A DNA stretch of 64,000 bases from Rhodospirillaceae bacterium (GTDB lineage Bacteria; Pseudomonadota; Alphaproteobacteria; Bin65), in assembly GCA_028819475.1 (NCBI GenBank), contig JAPPLJ010000067.1, positions 124,001-188,000 on the forward strand, written 5' to 3'. Below the pieces are notes generated by a model. It had not been told where the DNA came from. It saw only the letters and a program-made list of their open reading frames with translations, and did no database searches. Position numbers and translations under genes: made by a program. Positions 23,523 to 32,672 of the stretch are shown here, piece by piece (positions within the stretch are counted from its first letter, which is position 1; each line of letters starts with the position of its first letter).

Positions 23523-24722
23523 GTGACATCCAGGGCGGCATTGCCTGCGACAGAACCGGTGACCGGCCCGCAGGCCTTCTTCCTGCCGGAGGCGGAAGTG
23601 CCGGAGATGGAGTTTGCCGGCATCCGGGCCCAATATGCCGCGCTCAGGAATTCGATCGCACCCCGGATCGCAGAGGTCTTTCGCCATGGTCGCTTCATCA
23701 TGGGGCCCGAGATCGAGGCGCTCGAACAGGCCCTTTGCGAATTCTGCGGCGCGCAGCATGCCGTCGCCGTTTCAAGCGGTACCGACGCGCTCGTGGCGCC
23801 GCTGATGGCGATGGGCGTGGGACCGGGCGATGCAGTTTTCGTGCCGGGCTTCACCTTCACCGCAACCGCCGAGGTGGCCCTGCTGCTCGGCGCGGCGCCG
23901 GTTTTCGTCGATGTTGAAGAAAAGTCGTTCAACATGGATCCGGCGGATCTGATCGGCCGCATCGCCCGGGTGCGGGCGGACGGCAACCTGACGCCGAAGG
24001 TTATCCTGGCCGTCGACCTGTTCGGCCTGCCGGCAGATTACGAAGCGTTGAGCCAGATCGCCGAAGCCGAGGGCCTGAGCCTGATCGCCGACGCCGCGCA
24101 AAGTTTTGGCGCCCGGCGCGGCAATCGGAAGGTCGGCACGCTCGCACCGGTCACGACGACCAGCTTCTACCCGGCCAAGCCGCTCGGTTGTTACGGCGAC
24201 GGTGGCGCGGTCTTCACCGACGATCCGGAGATGGCGGCGCTGCTGCGTTCGATCCGCATGCATGGCCAGGGCAGCGTTCAATACGCGGTCGAGCGGGTCG
24301 GCCTCAACGCCCGGCTCGACAGTCTGCAGGCCGCGGTGCTGCTCGGCAAGCTGCCGGCCTTCGACGGCGAAATCGCGGCGCGCAACAGACTGGCCGGCCG
24401 TTACGACGCCGGCTTGGGCGATGTCGTCCAGACGCCGGTTCGCTTCGAGGGCTGCCTCTCCAGTTGGGCGCAATATTCCGTTCTGGCAGGGAACCGGGAC
24501 AGTCTGCGCACGCGCCTTGGCGATTCCGGAATTCCTACCGCGATTTATTACCCGGAGCCGATGCACCTGCAGCCGGCCTACCGCACCTGGGGCGAAGGCG
24601 AAGGTTCCCTGCCGGTCAGCGAAGCCCTGTGCGGCCAGATTCTCAGCCTGCCGATGCACGCCTATATGCGCGACGACATAGCCGACCGGATTATCGAAGC
24701 GGTGCGGGTCGCAGTCGCTTGA
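23523..24722 (+). CDS. DegT/DnrJ/EryC1/StrS-family aminotransferase
   Basis: A 399-residue PLP enzyme of the sugar aminotransferase family. Features: a leading segment ending MEFAGIRAQYAALRNSIAPRIAEVFRHGRFIMGPE, the PLP-phosphate region AVAVSSGTDAL, FTFTATAEVALLLGAAPVFVDV, IADAAQSFGA, the Schiff-base lysine in FYPAKPLGCYGDGG, and ALNARLDSLQAAVL. Family members aminate keto-sugars for lipopolysaccharide, O-antigen or secondary metabolites; WecE/PerA-like roles are possible. No nucleotide-sugar genes are adjacent, and its neighbour is hemA, so the pathway is open. Homology begins about 25 residues in, so the start may lie slightly downstream. Confidence 0.85.
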   Translation: MTSRAALPATEPVTGPQAFFLPEAEVPEMEFAGIRAQYAALRNSIAPRIAEVFRHGRFIMGPEIEALEQALCEFCGAQHAVAVSSGTDALVAPLMAMGVGPGDAVFVPGFTFTATAEVALLLGAAPVFVDVEEKSFNMDPADLIGRIARVRADGNLTPKVILAVDLFGLPADYEALSQIAEAEGLSLIADAAQSFGARRGNRKVGTLAPVTTTSFYPAKPLGCYGDGGAVFTDDPEMAALLRSIRMHGQGSVQYAVERVGLNARLDSLQAAVLLGKLPAFDGEIAARNRLAGRYDAGLGDVVQTPVRFEGCLSSWAQYSVLAGNRDSLRTRLGDSGIPTAIYYPEPMHLQPAYRTWGEGEGSLPVSEALCGQILSLPMHAYMRDDIADRIIEAVRVAVA

Positions 24723-24734
24723 TCCCGGACCGGC

Positions 24735-25130
24735 TCAGCCTGCCCTCATCTGGTTGATGCCGTTGCCGGCGAGATAGCCGAGCCAGACGGCAACCAGACA
24801 CAGTACGACCGACAGCAGGATATTGCCCCCGGCCCGGATCCATTCGCCGTTGTGCAGGAGTTCCAGCGTCTGCAGGCTGAATGCGGAAAATGTCGTGTAG
24901 CCGCCGCAGAAGCCGACCATGATGAAGGCACGGGCGTCCGGCCCCGGCCAGGGGCGATCGATCGAGGCGCTGAGCGCCGCGACGACGCCGATGAGCAACG
25001 AGCCGACCACATTCACCAGCATTGTGCCCCAGGGAAATTCCGGCCCCAACCGGGCCGTCACCAGCGAATTGCACCAGTAGCGGCCCACGCCGCCGATGGC
25101 GCTACCGAGCGCGATCCAGAGATAAGTCAT
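24735..25130 (-). CDS. crcB: Fluoride channel CrcB/FluC
   Basis: A 131-residue membrane protein with four hydrophobic segments. Motifs of the Fluc family are clear: GGVGRYWCNSLV, the pore-lining FPWGTMLVNVVGSLLIG (with the conserved Asn) and GFCGGYTTFSAFSLQ (the conserved Phe box). It forms dimeric fluoride-specific channels that lower cytoplasmic fluoride. The frame is open 40 codons upstream, but the ATG at 25130 gives the normal N-terminus MTYLWIALGSAIGG. I looked for a fluoride riboswitch in the leader and did not see its conserved core. It is convergent with the DegT gene, 12 bp apart. Confidence 0.93.
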   Translation of the reverse strand: MTYLWIALGSAIGGVGRYWCNSLVTARLGPEFPWGTMLVNVVGSLLIGVVAALSASIDRPWPGPDARAFIMVGFCGGYTTFSAFSLQTLELLHNGEWIRAGGNILLSVVLCLVAVWLGYLAGNGINQMRAG

Positions 25131-25361
25131 GGGAATGCCGATCCCGTTTGACCTTGCGCTGTCCTGTCCTAACACACATTGGCGGGTCGGTGAGGGTTCG
25201 GATCCGGTTTCAGCAAGCACCGAAAGCGATGCCGTGCCGTCGAGGCGCAACCTTGGGACGGCGGCACGGTAAGATCTGCATTATCGGAAGCTTCGACGCC
25301 GGGATCCGCGGCTTTTCTTTGAGGTTGTCCGAAAACGGCAGGCCCGGTTCCCGGCCGGTAC

Positions 25362-25670
25362 TCAGTGCCCGATCATCCAGGGGCGCGAGCCCTTGTGGAC
25401 GTGGCGATGCTTGCCGTGGCCGTGGCCGTGGCCGTGGTGACTGTGATCGTGTTTCTTGACGTTTCCGACTTTAGGTTCGTGGGCGCTCTTTTCGTTACGC
25501 CCGTGCGCAATCCGGTTGTTCGGATCCATATCGGCGAGAAAGGGCGCGCTGATGCCGCGCGGGGCAAGTTGTTCGCAGGATGGGCAGGGCATGGGCTCCG
25601 ACGCCCTGGCCATTCTTTCGATCTCGGTAAACGGCCCGCAGTCCCGGCAAATATATTCGTACAGGGGCAT
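25362..25670 (-). CDS. fmdB: FmdB-family zinc-ribbon protein
   Basis: A 102-residue protein opening with the FmdB zinc ribbon: MPLYEYICRDCG and CPSC, a Cys4 knuckle of two CxxC pairs. The C-terminal third is very His-rich (HDHSHHGHGHGHGKHRHVH), which could bind Ni, Zn or Cu. FmdB of Methylophilus was described as a regulator of formamidase; the family's role is otherwise obscure. The ATG at 25670 has AAAGGAGG 6 bp upstream. It is the third gene of a minus-strand set fmdA-amiS-fmdB, consistent with a role in amide use. Confidence 0.85.
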   Translation of the reverse strand: MPLYEYICRDCGPFTEIERMARASEPMPCPSCEQLAPRGISAPFLADMDPNNRIAHGRNEKSAHEPKVGNVKKHDHSHHGHGHGHGKHRHVHKGSRPWMIGH

Positions 25671-25777
25671 TGCGGCCTCCTTTGCTGCTTGCGCCACCCT
25701 AGCAGGAAAAGCGGCGTGCCGTCTGCGGTAAACAGACGGCACGCCTCGGCTCGTGAATGGGCCTCAGGATTTGGAAC

Positions 25778-26290
25778 TCAGGCGATGTAGCCGCCCAACA
25801 GCAGGTATCCCGGCAGCCAGGCCGTTACGATACCCTGTATGCACGTCACCGCTCCTGTGACCTTGGCGATGGGTTTCTGCATCGCCAGCAGCAGGAAGAA
25901 CATGAACCACAATACGGCCCATGCCGCCCAGCAGAGGCCGAACCAGTAGCCCCAGAGCGTCGACGCGCCCTGCAGTGTCGTGATCGCGACCGGAACCGCG
26001 GTAATGGCGACGAACAGGCTGTACCAGCCGAGTCCGCGGCCATCGACATCATTAAACTGGTTGTAGGCCACCCACAGGTAGGTAAACGAGAACAGCAGGG
26101 TCAGCCCTGCCGCCTGTTGTCCCGCCAGATTGTTGCCCGGGCCGAAAGCGAGATACATCGCCACCAGCGCGGTAACGGCGCCGGTGAAAATGTTGATGAT
26201 CGCGATCTCGCGCGATCCGATCCGGCCCATGAGCCAGATCCCGTTCAGGAAAAGAACGGCTCCGACCCAGAGAAGTGCCAGTCCCAACAT
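25778..26290 (-). CDS. AmiS/UreI-family amide/urea channel
   Basis: A 170-residue integral membrane protein with about six hydrophobic segments, matching the AmiS/UreI family of proton-gated urea and short-amide channels. Typical stretches are LALLWVGAVLFLNGIWLMG, INIFTGAVTALVAMYLAFG, FSFTYLWVAYNQF, GRGLGWYSLFVAI and the Trp-rich GYWFGLCWAAWAVLWFMFFLLLA. It sits between fmdA and fmdB, so it probably admits formamide, acetamide or urea for the formamidase. A terminator-like hairpin lies between it and fmdA, which could make its expression partial or independent. Confidence 0.92.
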   Translation of the reverse strand: MLGLALLWVGAVLFLNGIWLMGRIGSREIAIINIFTGAVTALVAMYLAFGPGNNLAGQQAAGLTLLFSFTYLWVAYNQFNDVDGRGLGWYSLFVAITAVPVAITTLQGASTLWGYWFGLCWAAWAVLWFMFFLLLAMQKPIAKVTGAVTCIQGIVTAWLPGYLLLGGYIA

Positions 26291-26356
26291 AGTCGCTTCC
26301 TCCGACTGTTACACGTCATTCAGCGCAACTACATTTAGTGTAGTTACACGCTCGAC

Positions 26357-26400
26357 AAAAAGTCAACCGGAGGCAGGAAAAAGCTTCCCTGCCTCCGGTT
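26357..26400 (-). terminator. Terminator/attenuator hairpin after fmdA
   Basis: Perfect 13-bp arms (AACCGGAGGCAGG / CCTGCCTCCGGTT). Reading on the minus strand, the hairpin is followed within 5 bases by TTTTT. It starts 12 bp after the fmdA stop and stands between fmdA and the amiS-like gene. Confidence 0.85.
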
Positions 26401-26411
26401 CGTCCTGTCAG

Positions 26412-27650
26412 TTAGCTGCAGGATGCCGCGTCTGCACCGCTGACCTGGACGCTCGGGCCGGCCTTGTTCGGCCGGATATCGAAATCGAAGATCTCGGTCG
26501 GTACTGCAACCGTGCAGCACGCGTTCGGGATATCGACGATTCCGCTGACCCGGCCTTCGACCGGAGCGGTACCGAGAATCATGTAGGCTTGCTCGCCCGA
26601 ATAGCCGAACTTCTTGAGGTATTCGACCGCATTCAGGCAGGCCCGCCGATAGGCCACCGTCGCATCCAGATACTTCTGGGAGCCGTCGTGCTCATCGACG
26701 CAGACCCCTTCGAAGATCAGGTACTCGGAGTAGTGCGGCTCGACCGGGCTCGGCGTGAAGACGGGGTTGGTGATCCCGTACTTCTCGACGCCGCCCTTGA
26801 TGAGGTCGACCCCGATGTCGATCCAGCCGGCCATCTCGATGGCCCCGCAGAACGTGATCTCACCGTCGCCCTGCGACCAGTGGATGTCGCCCATCGACAG
26901 GCCGCCGCCCGGCATGAAGACCGGGAAGTAGCACCGCGAACCGCGCGACAGATTCTTGATGTCGCAGTTGCCGCCGTGCTCGCGGCCGGGCACCGTCCGG
27001 GCACCCTCGAGACCGGCTGCCTTGCCGGCATCTCCGCTCATCTGGCCCATCAGCGCCGTTGTCGTTCCGGCCAGGCCGTCAGGCAGAGTCGCCAGGGGCG
27101 GCACACGGTCCGGATCGGTGTTGAACAGAGCCGATTCCCGATCGTTCCACCGCTTCAGCAGATCGGCGTCAGGCAGTGTGCCGATCAGCCCCGGATGGAT
27201 CAGCCCCGGGAACCGCACGCCCGGAATGTGGCGCGATGAGGTGTAGATCCCGTGGAAATCCCAGCACGCCTTGCGCGCATCCGGAAAGTGCTTGTCGAGG
27301 AAGCCGCCGCCATTCTCGAGCGCGAAAATGCCCGTGAAGCCCCATTGCGAATCTTCGAGCCAGCCGATGTCGTTGATATCGACGACCAGGAGATCGCCGG
27401 GTTCGGCGCCTTCGCAGCCGAACGGGCCGCTCAGGTAGTGCACCTTGGACAGATCGACATCCCGGATATCGTTGGCCGATTCGTCGTTTTTGATCTGTCC
27501 GCCGGTCCAGTCGTAGCACTCCACCCGGAACTCATCGCCCGGTTTGAAGTTCTCGACGATGGGAATGTCCGGATGCCAGCGGTTGTGTGTCTTTACCGCC
27601 TGATCTTCCGGCCATTTATCCATCTCTGCGCGAAATACAGTATTTGCCAT
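26412..27650 (-). CDS. fmdA: Formamidase (acetamidase/formamidase family)
   Basis: A 412-residue FmdA_AmdA-family amidase, hydrolysing formamide (and often acetamide) to the acid and ammonia. Recognisable segments: HNRWHPDIPIVENFKPGDEFRVECYDWTGGQI, DLSKVHYLSGPFGCEGAEPGDLLVVDI, IHPGLIGTLP, GREHGGNCDIKNLSRGSRCYFPVFMPGGGLSMGDIHWSQGDGEI, and GYSGEQAYMILGTAPVEGRVSGIVDIPNACC. These match the family over its full length, including the Glu and His of the central metal-associated region. The leader has AGGAGG before the ATG. A perfect palindrome lies 157 bp upstream. The gene fits nitrogen or carbon acquisition from amides, with the channel and FmdB genes downstream. Confidence 0.95.
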   Translation of the reverse strand: MANTVFRAEMDKWPEDQAVKTHNRWHPDIPIVENFKPGDEFRVECYDWTGGQIKNDESANDIRDVDLSKVHYLSGPFGCEGAEPGDLLVVDINDIGWLEDSQWGFTGIFALENGGGFLDKHFPDARKACWDFHGIYTSSRHIPGVRFPGLIHPGLIGTLPDADLLKRWNDRESALFNTDPDRVPPLATLPDGLAGTTTALMGQMSGDAGKAAGLEGARTVPGREHGGNCDIKNLSRGSRCYFPVFMPGGGLSMGDIHWSQGDGEITFCGAIEMAGWIDIGVDLIKGGVEKYGITNPVFTPSPVEPHYSEYLIFEGVCVDEHDGSQKYLDATVAYRRACLNAVEYLKKFGYSGEQAYMILGTAPVEGRVSGIVDIPNACCTVAVPTEIFDFDIRPNKAGPSVQVSGADAASCS

Positions 27651-28338
27651 TGTCGTTTCCTCCTAGCTAGGGACAAATTTCACTCAAAGCATTCAGGTTT
27701 GTTTCGTCTCTCGTTGACTTCCGCCTTTGGTCACGCAAAGCCAATCTTTAATTGGCCCGACTCTCGTCAAATTTATAGATTTCTGCTGTATTATCAAATA
27801 CTTATGATGCCAAGTATCTTGGCATATTTAATAAAATATGCTCAACTTTATCTGAATTGACAAATTTCGCAACAAGAAATTTCGCGGTTTCGTTTCGCTG
27901 AGGCGAATAACTTATGCCCCGTTTGATGATTTATTACCTAGTAGATTACAAGATATTATCGAATGCGGACCGAACCTAAAAAAATCGACCTATTTTCCAT
28001 TTTGTTATAATATAACATTACTTTTCAGAATGTTGAAATTATTGTTTGATATCAAATTATTGAATTGTCCCTGAGATATGCGCGTAACAAAATTCAATTT
28101 CTTTCCTGCAGAAAAATACCAGCCGGAATCGCTGTGTACTTTCTTGCATCTGACAGGGAACATTACCCAAGTCCGGAAGGAGATGCTCCGGACCGTCCCG
28201 AAGGCCGGCCACTTCGGCTGCTCCGCCGTTGCCGAATTTGGTAACGGCAATGGTCGTTATTCCGGATATCGTCGCAAAACCGGTCAGGATACACGGTAGC
28301 GTGCATCTCCCCTGGCCGAACCCGATGGAAGCCCCGCC
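27651..28338. other. AT-rich intergenic control region between fmdA and the alpha/beta hydrolase
   Basis: About 690 bp, strikingly AT-rich between 27.75 and 28.1 kb, between two divergently transcribed genes. It contains the palindrome at 27807-27825 and a GTTAT-AAT-ATAAC inverted repeat near 28.0 kb, but no coding frame I can support. The length and composition suggest regulated promoters for the formamidase set or a remnant of inserted DNA. Confidence 0.5.
27807..27825. promoter_or_regulatory. Perfect 8-bp palindrome upstream of fmdA, putative operator
   Basis: ATGCCAAG-TAT-CTTGGCAT, 157 bp upstream of the fmdA start in the AT-rich divergent region. It has the size and symmetry of a dimeric repressor or activator site. 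A transcript-level hairpin role is possible but there is no T-run. Confidence 0.5.
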
Positions 28339-29178
28339 ATGCACCCCGCCATGCACTATGCCGATTGCGACGGCCGCACCGTGAGCTACGAGGCCGGCGG
28401 CCCGGACGACGGCTCTGCGCCATTGATCCTGTTCCAGCCGCCCGGCGCCAGCGGCGCGTCGATCTGGCGGCCAGTCGCTTCTATGCTGCAGGATCGCTTC
28501 CGCACCGCCGCGGTAAACCCGTCCGGCTACGGCGATACCGAAGCCTTCGCCGGGCCGGAGCCGATGACCCTGCGCGACGAGGCTGCGCTGTTCGCGGCAG
28601 TTATCCGCGCCGAGCTGCCCAATAGCCGGGGTCGCACCGCCCATATCGTCGGCCATTCCTATGGCGGTACGATCGCGCTCGTGCTGGCGCTTGCCTGGCC
28701 GGAATTGGTCGGTCGGCTGACGCTGCTCGAGCCTGCGCCCTATGTGCTGTTGCGCGAGGCCGGCGAAGCAGCTCTGGCCGGAGAAATCGAGGCACAGAAC
28801 CGGCACTTCATCGTCACCGTACGCGCCGGCCGGGACGCAGAGGCGATGGAACAGTACATCGACTATTTCAACGGCCGGCCGGGTTACTGGCGCGGGCTGG
28901 AAGACAGGGCACAGGCGAGGATGCTCGCTCTGGCCGAGCGCCTGGCCGTCGGGCTGGACGCCGTAGGGCGGCTCGACCTGCGCAGCGCCGATCTCGCATC
29001 CGTAGCGGCGCCGGTCACTGTCATTCGCGGCGGCGCGACCGATCCGCTGCACGGCCGATTGTCGAAGCTCGTGGCACAGTCCATTCCCGAGGCGGCGCTG
29101 ATCGACCTGCCCGGCGCCGGTCACATGATGAGCCTGACCCACGGAACGGAGATTGCGGAGATGCTGCGGGCGATGTGA
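28339..29178 (+). CDS. Alpha/beta-fold hydrolase
   Basis: A 279-residue alpha/beta hydrolase. The oxyanion segment is FQPPGASGASIWRPVASML, the nucleophile elbow is GHSYGGT (Ser at about residue 111), an acid is probable in VIRGGATDPLHG, and the catalytic histidine is in GAGHMMSLTHG. This is the general plan of esterases, haloalkane dehalogenases and C-C hydrolases such as MhpC/BphD. It could act after ring cleavage, but the ring-cleavage cluster is 9 kb away and the neighbours do not define a substrate. The start may be four codons later (MHYADCDG). Confidence 0.85.
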   Translation: MHPAMHYADCDGRTVSYEAGGPDDGSAPLILFQPPGASGASIWRPVASMLQDRFRTAAVNPSGYGDTEAFAGPEPMTLRDEAALFAAVIRAELPNSRGRTAHIVGHSYGGTIALVLALAWPELVGRLTLLEPAPYVLLREAGEAALAGEIEAQNRHFIVTVRAGRDAEAMEQYIDYFNGRPGYWRGLEDRAQARMLALAERLAVGLDAVGRLDLRSADLASVAAPVTVIRGGATDPLHGRLSKLVAQSIPEAALIDLPGAGHMMSLTHGTEIAEMLRAM

Positions 29179-29312
29179 AAGCGGCAGCGCTGCACGAGGG
29201 CCTGACCGCTTCCATCCGAACCACCAATGTAAACAAAGCCAGCGCCGCCGCACGGGGCTCGTCGTCCGAAAGGGCCTAGAGGCAAGGCGCATGGCGCCAA
29301 CGCGCCGGCGGC

Positions 29313-30293
29313 ATGGCCAACGGGTTGCCGCCAGCCTCCGGCTCTGCCAATAAGCCGCGCCGCCGATACCGGCCCTGCGCCCGGCCAGACCTCCTTGTTG
29401 CGATCCGCGCCTTGACCTCTCCCGCCCGTACGACCAGGCCCCGGCTCGGCATCCTGCTGATGATCGGCGCGATATTCTGCCTGAGCGTCATGGAGGCCGG
29501 CGCGAAATACCTGACGCAATACCAGCCATACGAAATGGTCGTGTGGGGGCGCTATCTGTTCCATTTCCTGCTCACGGTGCCGCTTTTCCTGACGCCGGCG
29601 ACCGTCCGCCTGGTCAGGACCGGCCGCCCCGGGATGCATGTGCTGCGTTCGCTGTTCCTGGCTGGCGGCACCCTGGCCGGCATCGGGGCGATCAGCCTGA
29701 TGCCGCTGGCCGAAGCCACGGCGCTTGTGTTCTCGGCGCCTTTGCTCGTCACGCTGATGTCGCCGTGGCTGCTGAACGAGCCGGTCGGCTGGCGGCGGCG
29801 CGCGGCCATTGCCGTCGGATTTCTCGGCGTGGTGATCATCCTGCGGCCGGGGACGGATTTCCTCCAATGGGCGGCGCTGCTGCCGCTGCTCGCCAGCCTG
29901 TGCTACGCCTGCTACCAGGTCTCGACCCGGCTGCTCAGTTTCTCCGAGCACCCGCTCACCCTGTTCTTCTACACCAGCGTCGTCGGCCTGGCGGTTACCA
30001 CGCCGATGGCTCTATTCGTCTGGAGCCCGATGACGGGCATCGAATGGCTGATTCTGCTGTTCGTGGGCTTCTTCGGCTTTGCCGGCCAGTTCTTGCTGAT
30101 CAAGGCATTCCAGCTTGCAGAAGCCTCCACCGTCGCGCCCTTCATTTACGTCCAGTTGCTGTTCGCCGGCTTTTTCGGCTGGTGGTTGTTCGGCGATCTG
30201 CCCGATGTCTGGGTGCTGCTCGGCGCTGTCGTCGTCATCGGCAGCGGCCTCTATATCTGGCGGCGCGAGACCCGGCGTTCCCCTGCGGATTGA
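29313..30293 (+). CDS. EamA/DMT-superfamily transporter
   Basis: Inner-membrane protein with ten hydrophobic segments in two EamA repeats, about 290-326 residues. The first begins LGILLMIGAIFCLSVMEAGAKYL and includes GAISLMPLAEATALVFSAPLLVTLMSPWLL. The second includes LLASLCYACYQVSTRLLS and AFQLAEASTVAPFIYVQLLFAGFFGWWLFGDLP. Members export or import small metabolites such as amino acids; S-adenosylmethionine uptake is known for one subgroup with this general layout. The start is uncertain: the ATG at 29313 gives a Pro/Arg-rich leader, whereas a TTG at 29412 starts just before the first helix. The role is unknown. Confidence 0.88.
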   Translation: MANGLPPASGSANKPRRRYRPCARPDLLVAIRALTSPARTTRPRLGILLMIGAIFCLSVMEAGAKYLTQYQPYEMVVWGRYLFHFLLTVPLFLTPATVRLVRTGRPGMHVLRSLFLAGGTLAGIGAISLMPLAEATALVFSAPLLVTLMSPWLLNEPVGWRRRAAIAVGFLGVVIILRPGTDFLQWAALLPLLASLCYACYQVSTRLLSFSEHPLTLFFYTSVVGLAVTTPMALFVWSPMTGIEWLILLFVGFFGFAGQFLLIKAFQLAEASTVAPFIYVQLLFAGFFGWWLFGDLPDVWVLLGAVVVIGSGLYIWRRETRRSPAD

Positions 30294-30368
30294 GCGGCCA
30301 ATAACCGTCGGCGACGTGCCGAAGCCGCCTTGCCCTTCGCCGCCGGGCGCGCCTATAAGAAGGCTTTA

Positions 30369-31337
30369 ATGGTCGTTGCGCTCAAAAAACCGAATTTCGA
30401 TTTCCGGCACCGCAACCTGCTGGGCATCGAAGGGCTGTCGGCCGAAGAAATCAACCTGCTGCTCGATCGGTCGGATCACTACGCCGAGCGCAACCGTAGC
30501 GCGTCCAAACCCGGCACGACGCTGCGCGGCCGGACCGTAATCAATCTGTTTTTCGAGAATTCGACGCGCACCCGCACATCGTTTCAACTGGCGGCGCTGC
30601 GCCTCGGCGCCGACGTCGTCAACATGTCGATCGAGCACAGCTCGATCAAGAAAGGCGAAACGCTTCTCGATACCGCGCTTACCCTGAATGCCATGCACCC
30701 CGACGTGCTGGTCTGCCGCCATCCGGAGAGCGGCGCAGTCAATCTGCTTTCGCAAAAAGTCGAGTGTGTGGTCGTCAATGGCGGCGACGGCGCCCACGAG
30801 CATCCGACCCAAGCCCTGCTCGACGCCGTCACCATCCGGCGGCGCAAGGGTCGGCTGCAGGGCCTGACCGTGGCGATTTGCGGCGATGTCGTGCACAGCC
30901 GCGTGGCGCGCTCCAACATTTGCCTGCTGCACACCATGGGCGCGCGCGTTCGCGTCATCGGCCCTCCGACGCTGGTTCCCGGCACGATGGAGCGCTTCGG
31001 CGTCGAGGTGTTCCACAATATGGCGCGCGGCCTGAAGGACGCCGACATCGTGATGATGTTGCGACTCCAACTCGAGCGGATGCAGGGCAGCTTTGTGCCG
31101 TCGATCCGGGAATATTTCCGCTTCTTCGGCCTCGACCGGCAGAAGCTGTCGAACGCGAAGCCGGACGCGCTGATCCTGCATCCCGGCCCGATGAACCGGG
31201 GCGTCGAAATCGACAGCGAAGTCGCCGACGATATCGGCCGCAGCGCAATTCAGGAACAGGTCGAGATGGGCGTTGCCGTGCGCATGGCCTGCCTCGAGGT
31301 GCTGACCCGCAACCTGCCCGAACCGGAAGACGGTTGA
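30369..31337 (+). CDS. pyrB: Aspartate carbamoyltransferase catalytic subunit
   Basis: A 322-residue ATCase, the committed step of pyrimidine synthesis (carbamoyl phosphate + aspartate). The carbamoyl-phosphate motif is [15 protein letters not shown], with [16 protein letters not shown] and the aspartate-binding [11 protein letters not shown]. The ATG at 30369 has AAGAAGG upstream. It overlaps the next gene by one base (TGATG) and that gene encodes an inactive dihydroorotase homologue. This matches the class of bacterial ATCases that assemble as PyrB-PyrC' dodecamers and need the inactive partner for stability. Confidence 0.97.
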   Translation: MVVALKKPNFDFRHRNLLGIEGLSAEEINLLLDRSDHYAERNRSASKPGTTLRGRTVINLFFENSTRTRTSFQLAALRLGADVVNMSIEHSSIKKGETLLDTALTLNAMHPDVLVCRHPESGAVNLLSQKVECVVVNGGDGAHEHPTQALLDAVTIRRRKGRLQGLTVAICGDVVHSRVARSNICLLHTMGARVRVIGPPTLVPGTMERFGVEVFHNMARGLKDADIVMMLRLQLERMQGSFVPSIREYFRFFGLDRQKLSNAKPDALILHPGPMNRGVEIDSEVADDIGRSAIQEQVEMGVAVRMACLEVLTRNLPEPEDG

Positions 31338-32650
31338 TGACGAGCGCCGCCGAACGCAACGGCACGGTCGCCTATGTAAACGCCCGGCTGGTCGACCCGG
31401 CGAGCAACCTGGATGAACCGGGCGCGCTGGTGACAAGCGGGGGGACGATAGCCGATTTCGGCCCGCGACTGTTCAGCGACGCGCCTCCGCCTTCGGTCGA
31501 GGTGGTGGACTGCCGCGGCCTGATCCTGGCGCCCGGCCTGGTCGACATGCGCGCGCAGTTGCGCGAACCCGGCGAGGAACACAAGGAAACCATCGAGACG
31601 GCGAGCGCGGCGGCAAGTGCCGGCGGCATCTCGACCGTGGTCTGCCTGCCCAATACGGACCCGGTGATCGATGACGTAGCCGGCGTGGAGTTCGTCGCCC
31701 GGCGTGCCCGCGACGTCAAGGCGACCAAGGTCTTCTGCTACGCAGCCGCGACCGTGGGATTGCAAGGCCGCGAGTTGACGGAGATGGGTCTGCTGGCGGA
31801 AACCGGTGCGCTCGCATTTACCGACGGCACCCGGGCGATCGCCAACTCCAGGGTCATGCAGCGCGCGCTCAATTATGCCCGGACCTTCGGCCTGCTCATC
31901 GTCCAGCATCCCGAAGATTCCGCGCTTGCAGAGAACGGGGTGATGAACGGCGGCGAGATGGCGCTGCGCCTCGGCCTGCGCGGCATTCCGCGGGTCGCGG
32001 AAGTCATGACGATCGAACGCGACCTGCGGCTCGTGGAAGCGACAGGCGGGCGCTACCACGCCGCGCACATTTCAACGAAGGAAGCGGTCGAGGCAATCCG
32101 GCGTGCAAAGGAGCGGGAGATGCCGGTGACCTGCGATACCGCCCCACCATATTTCACGCTCAACGAAACCGCTATCGGCGAATACCGGACCTTTGCCAAG
32201 CTGTCGCCGCCGCTGCGCACGGAAGAAGACCGCGAGGCTATCGTCGAAGGGCTGGCCGACGCCACGATCGACGCCATCGCCAGCGACCACGCGCCCCACG
32301 ACCAGGACAGCAAGCGGGTGCCCTTCGCCCAGGCAGAGGACGGTATCGCCGGGCTGGAGACCTTGTTGCCGCTTAGCCTTGCGCTGGTTCACAAGGGCCG
32401 GCTCGGCATGGCCGAATTGTTGGGCAAGCTGACCTGCAGGCCCGCCGACATCCTCGGGCTCGGCGAAGGCCGGTTGAAGAAAGGCGGTCCGGCCGATCTC
32501 GCGCTGATCGATCCGGACCGGCCCTGGCGCATCGATCCCGACGCCTTCCTCAGCAAATCGAAGAACGCGCCCTGGGACAACCTTCCGGTCCAGGGCATGG
32601 CGATGCGTACCGTGGTCGAAGGGCGGGTGCTGCACGACCGGATGAGGTAG
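31337..32650 (+). CDS. pyrC': Non-catalytic dihydroorotase homologue (PyrC')
   Basis: A 437-residue amidohydrolase of the dihydroorotase family, co-translated with pyrB. The metal-binding HxH of active enzymes is replaced: the segment reads [11 protein letters not shown], with Arg-72 and Gln-74 where two His belong, and the TPHH-type motif reads TAPPYF. Later residues are retained (His-244 in AHISTKEA, Asp-317 in SDHAPH). Loss of these ligands should abolish catalysis, as in the PyrC' of Pseudomonas, which is a structural partner of PyrB. An active dihydroorotase must be encoded elsewhere. Length and the remaining fold are intact, so this is a functional pseudo-enzyme rather than a decaying gene. 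Confidence 0.9.
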   Translation: MTSAAERNGTVAYVNARLVDPASNLDEPGALVTSGGTIADFGPRLFSDAPPPSVEVVDCRGLILAPGLVDMRAQLREPGEEHKETIETASAAASAGGISTVVCLPNTDPVIDDVAGVEFVARRARDVKATKVFCYAAATVGLQGRELTEMGLLAETGALAFTDGTRAIANSRVMQRALNYARTFGLLIVQHPEDSALAENGVMNGGEMALRLGLRGIPRVAEVMTIERDLRLVEATGGRYHAAHISTKEAVEAIRRAKEREMPVTCDTAPPYFTLNETAIGEYRTFAKLSPPLRTEEDREAIVEGLADATIDAIASDHAPHDQDSKRVPFAQAEDGIAGLETLLPLSLALVHKGRLGMAELLGKLTCRPADILGLGEGRLKKGGPADLALIDPDRPWRIDPDAFLSKSKNAPWDNLPVQGMAMRTVVEGRVLHDRMR

Positions 32651-32672
32651 GCAGGCCGTAGGACCGCACGCT

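Noticed and set aside
25131..25250. Fluoride riboswitch upstream of crcB
   Set aside because: The conserved core of the crcB motif is not recognisable in the leader read on the minus strand.
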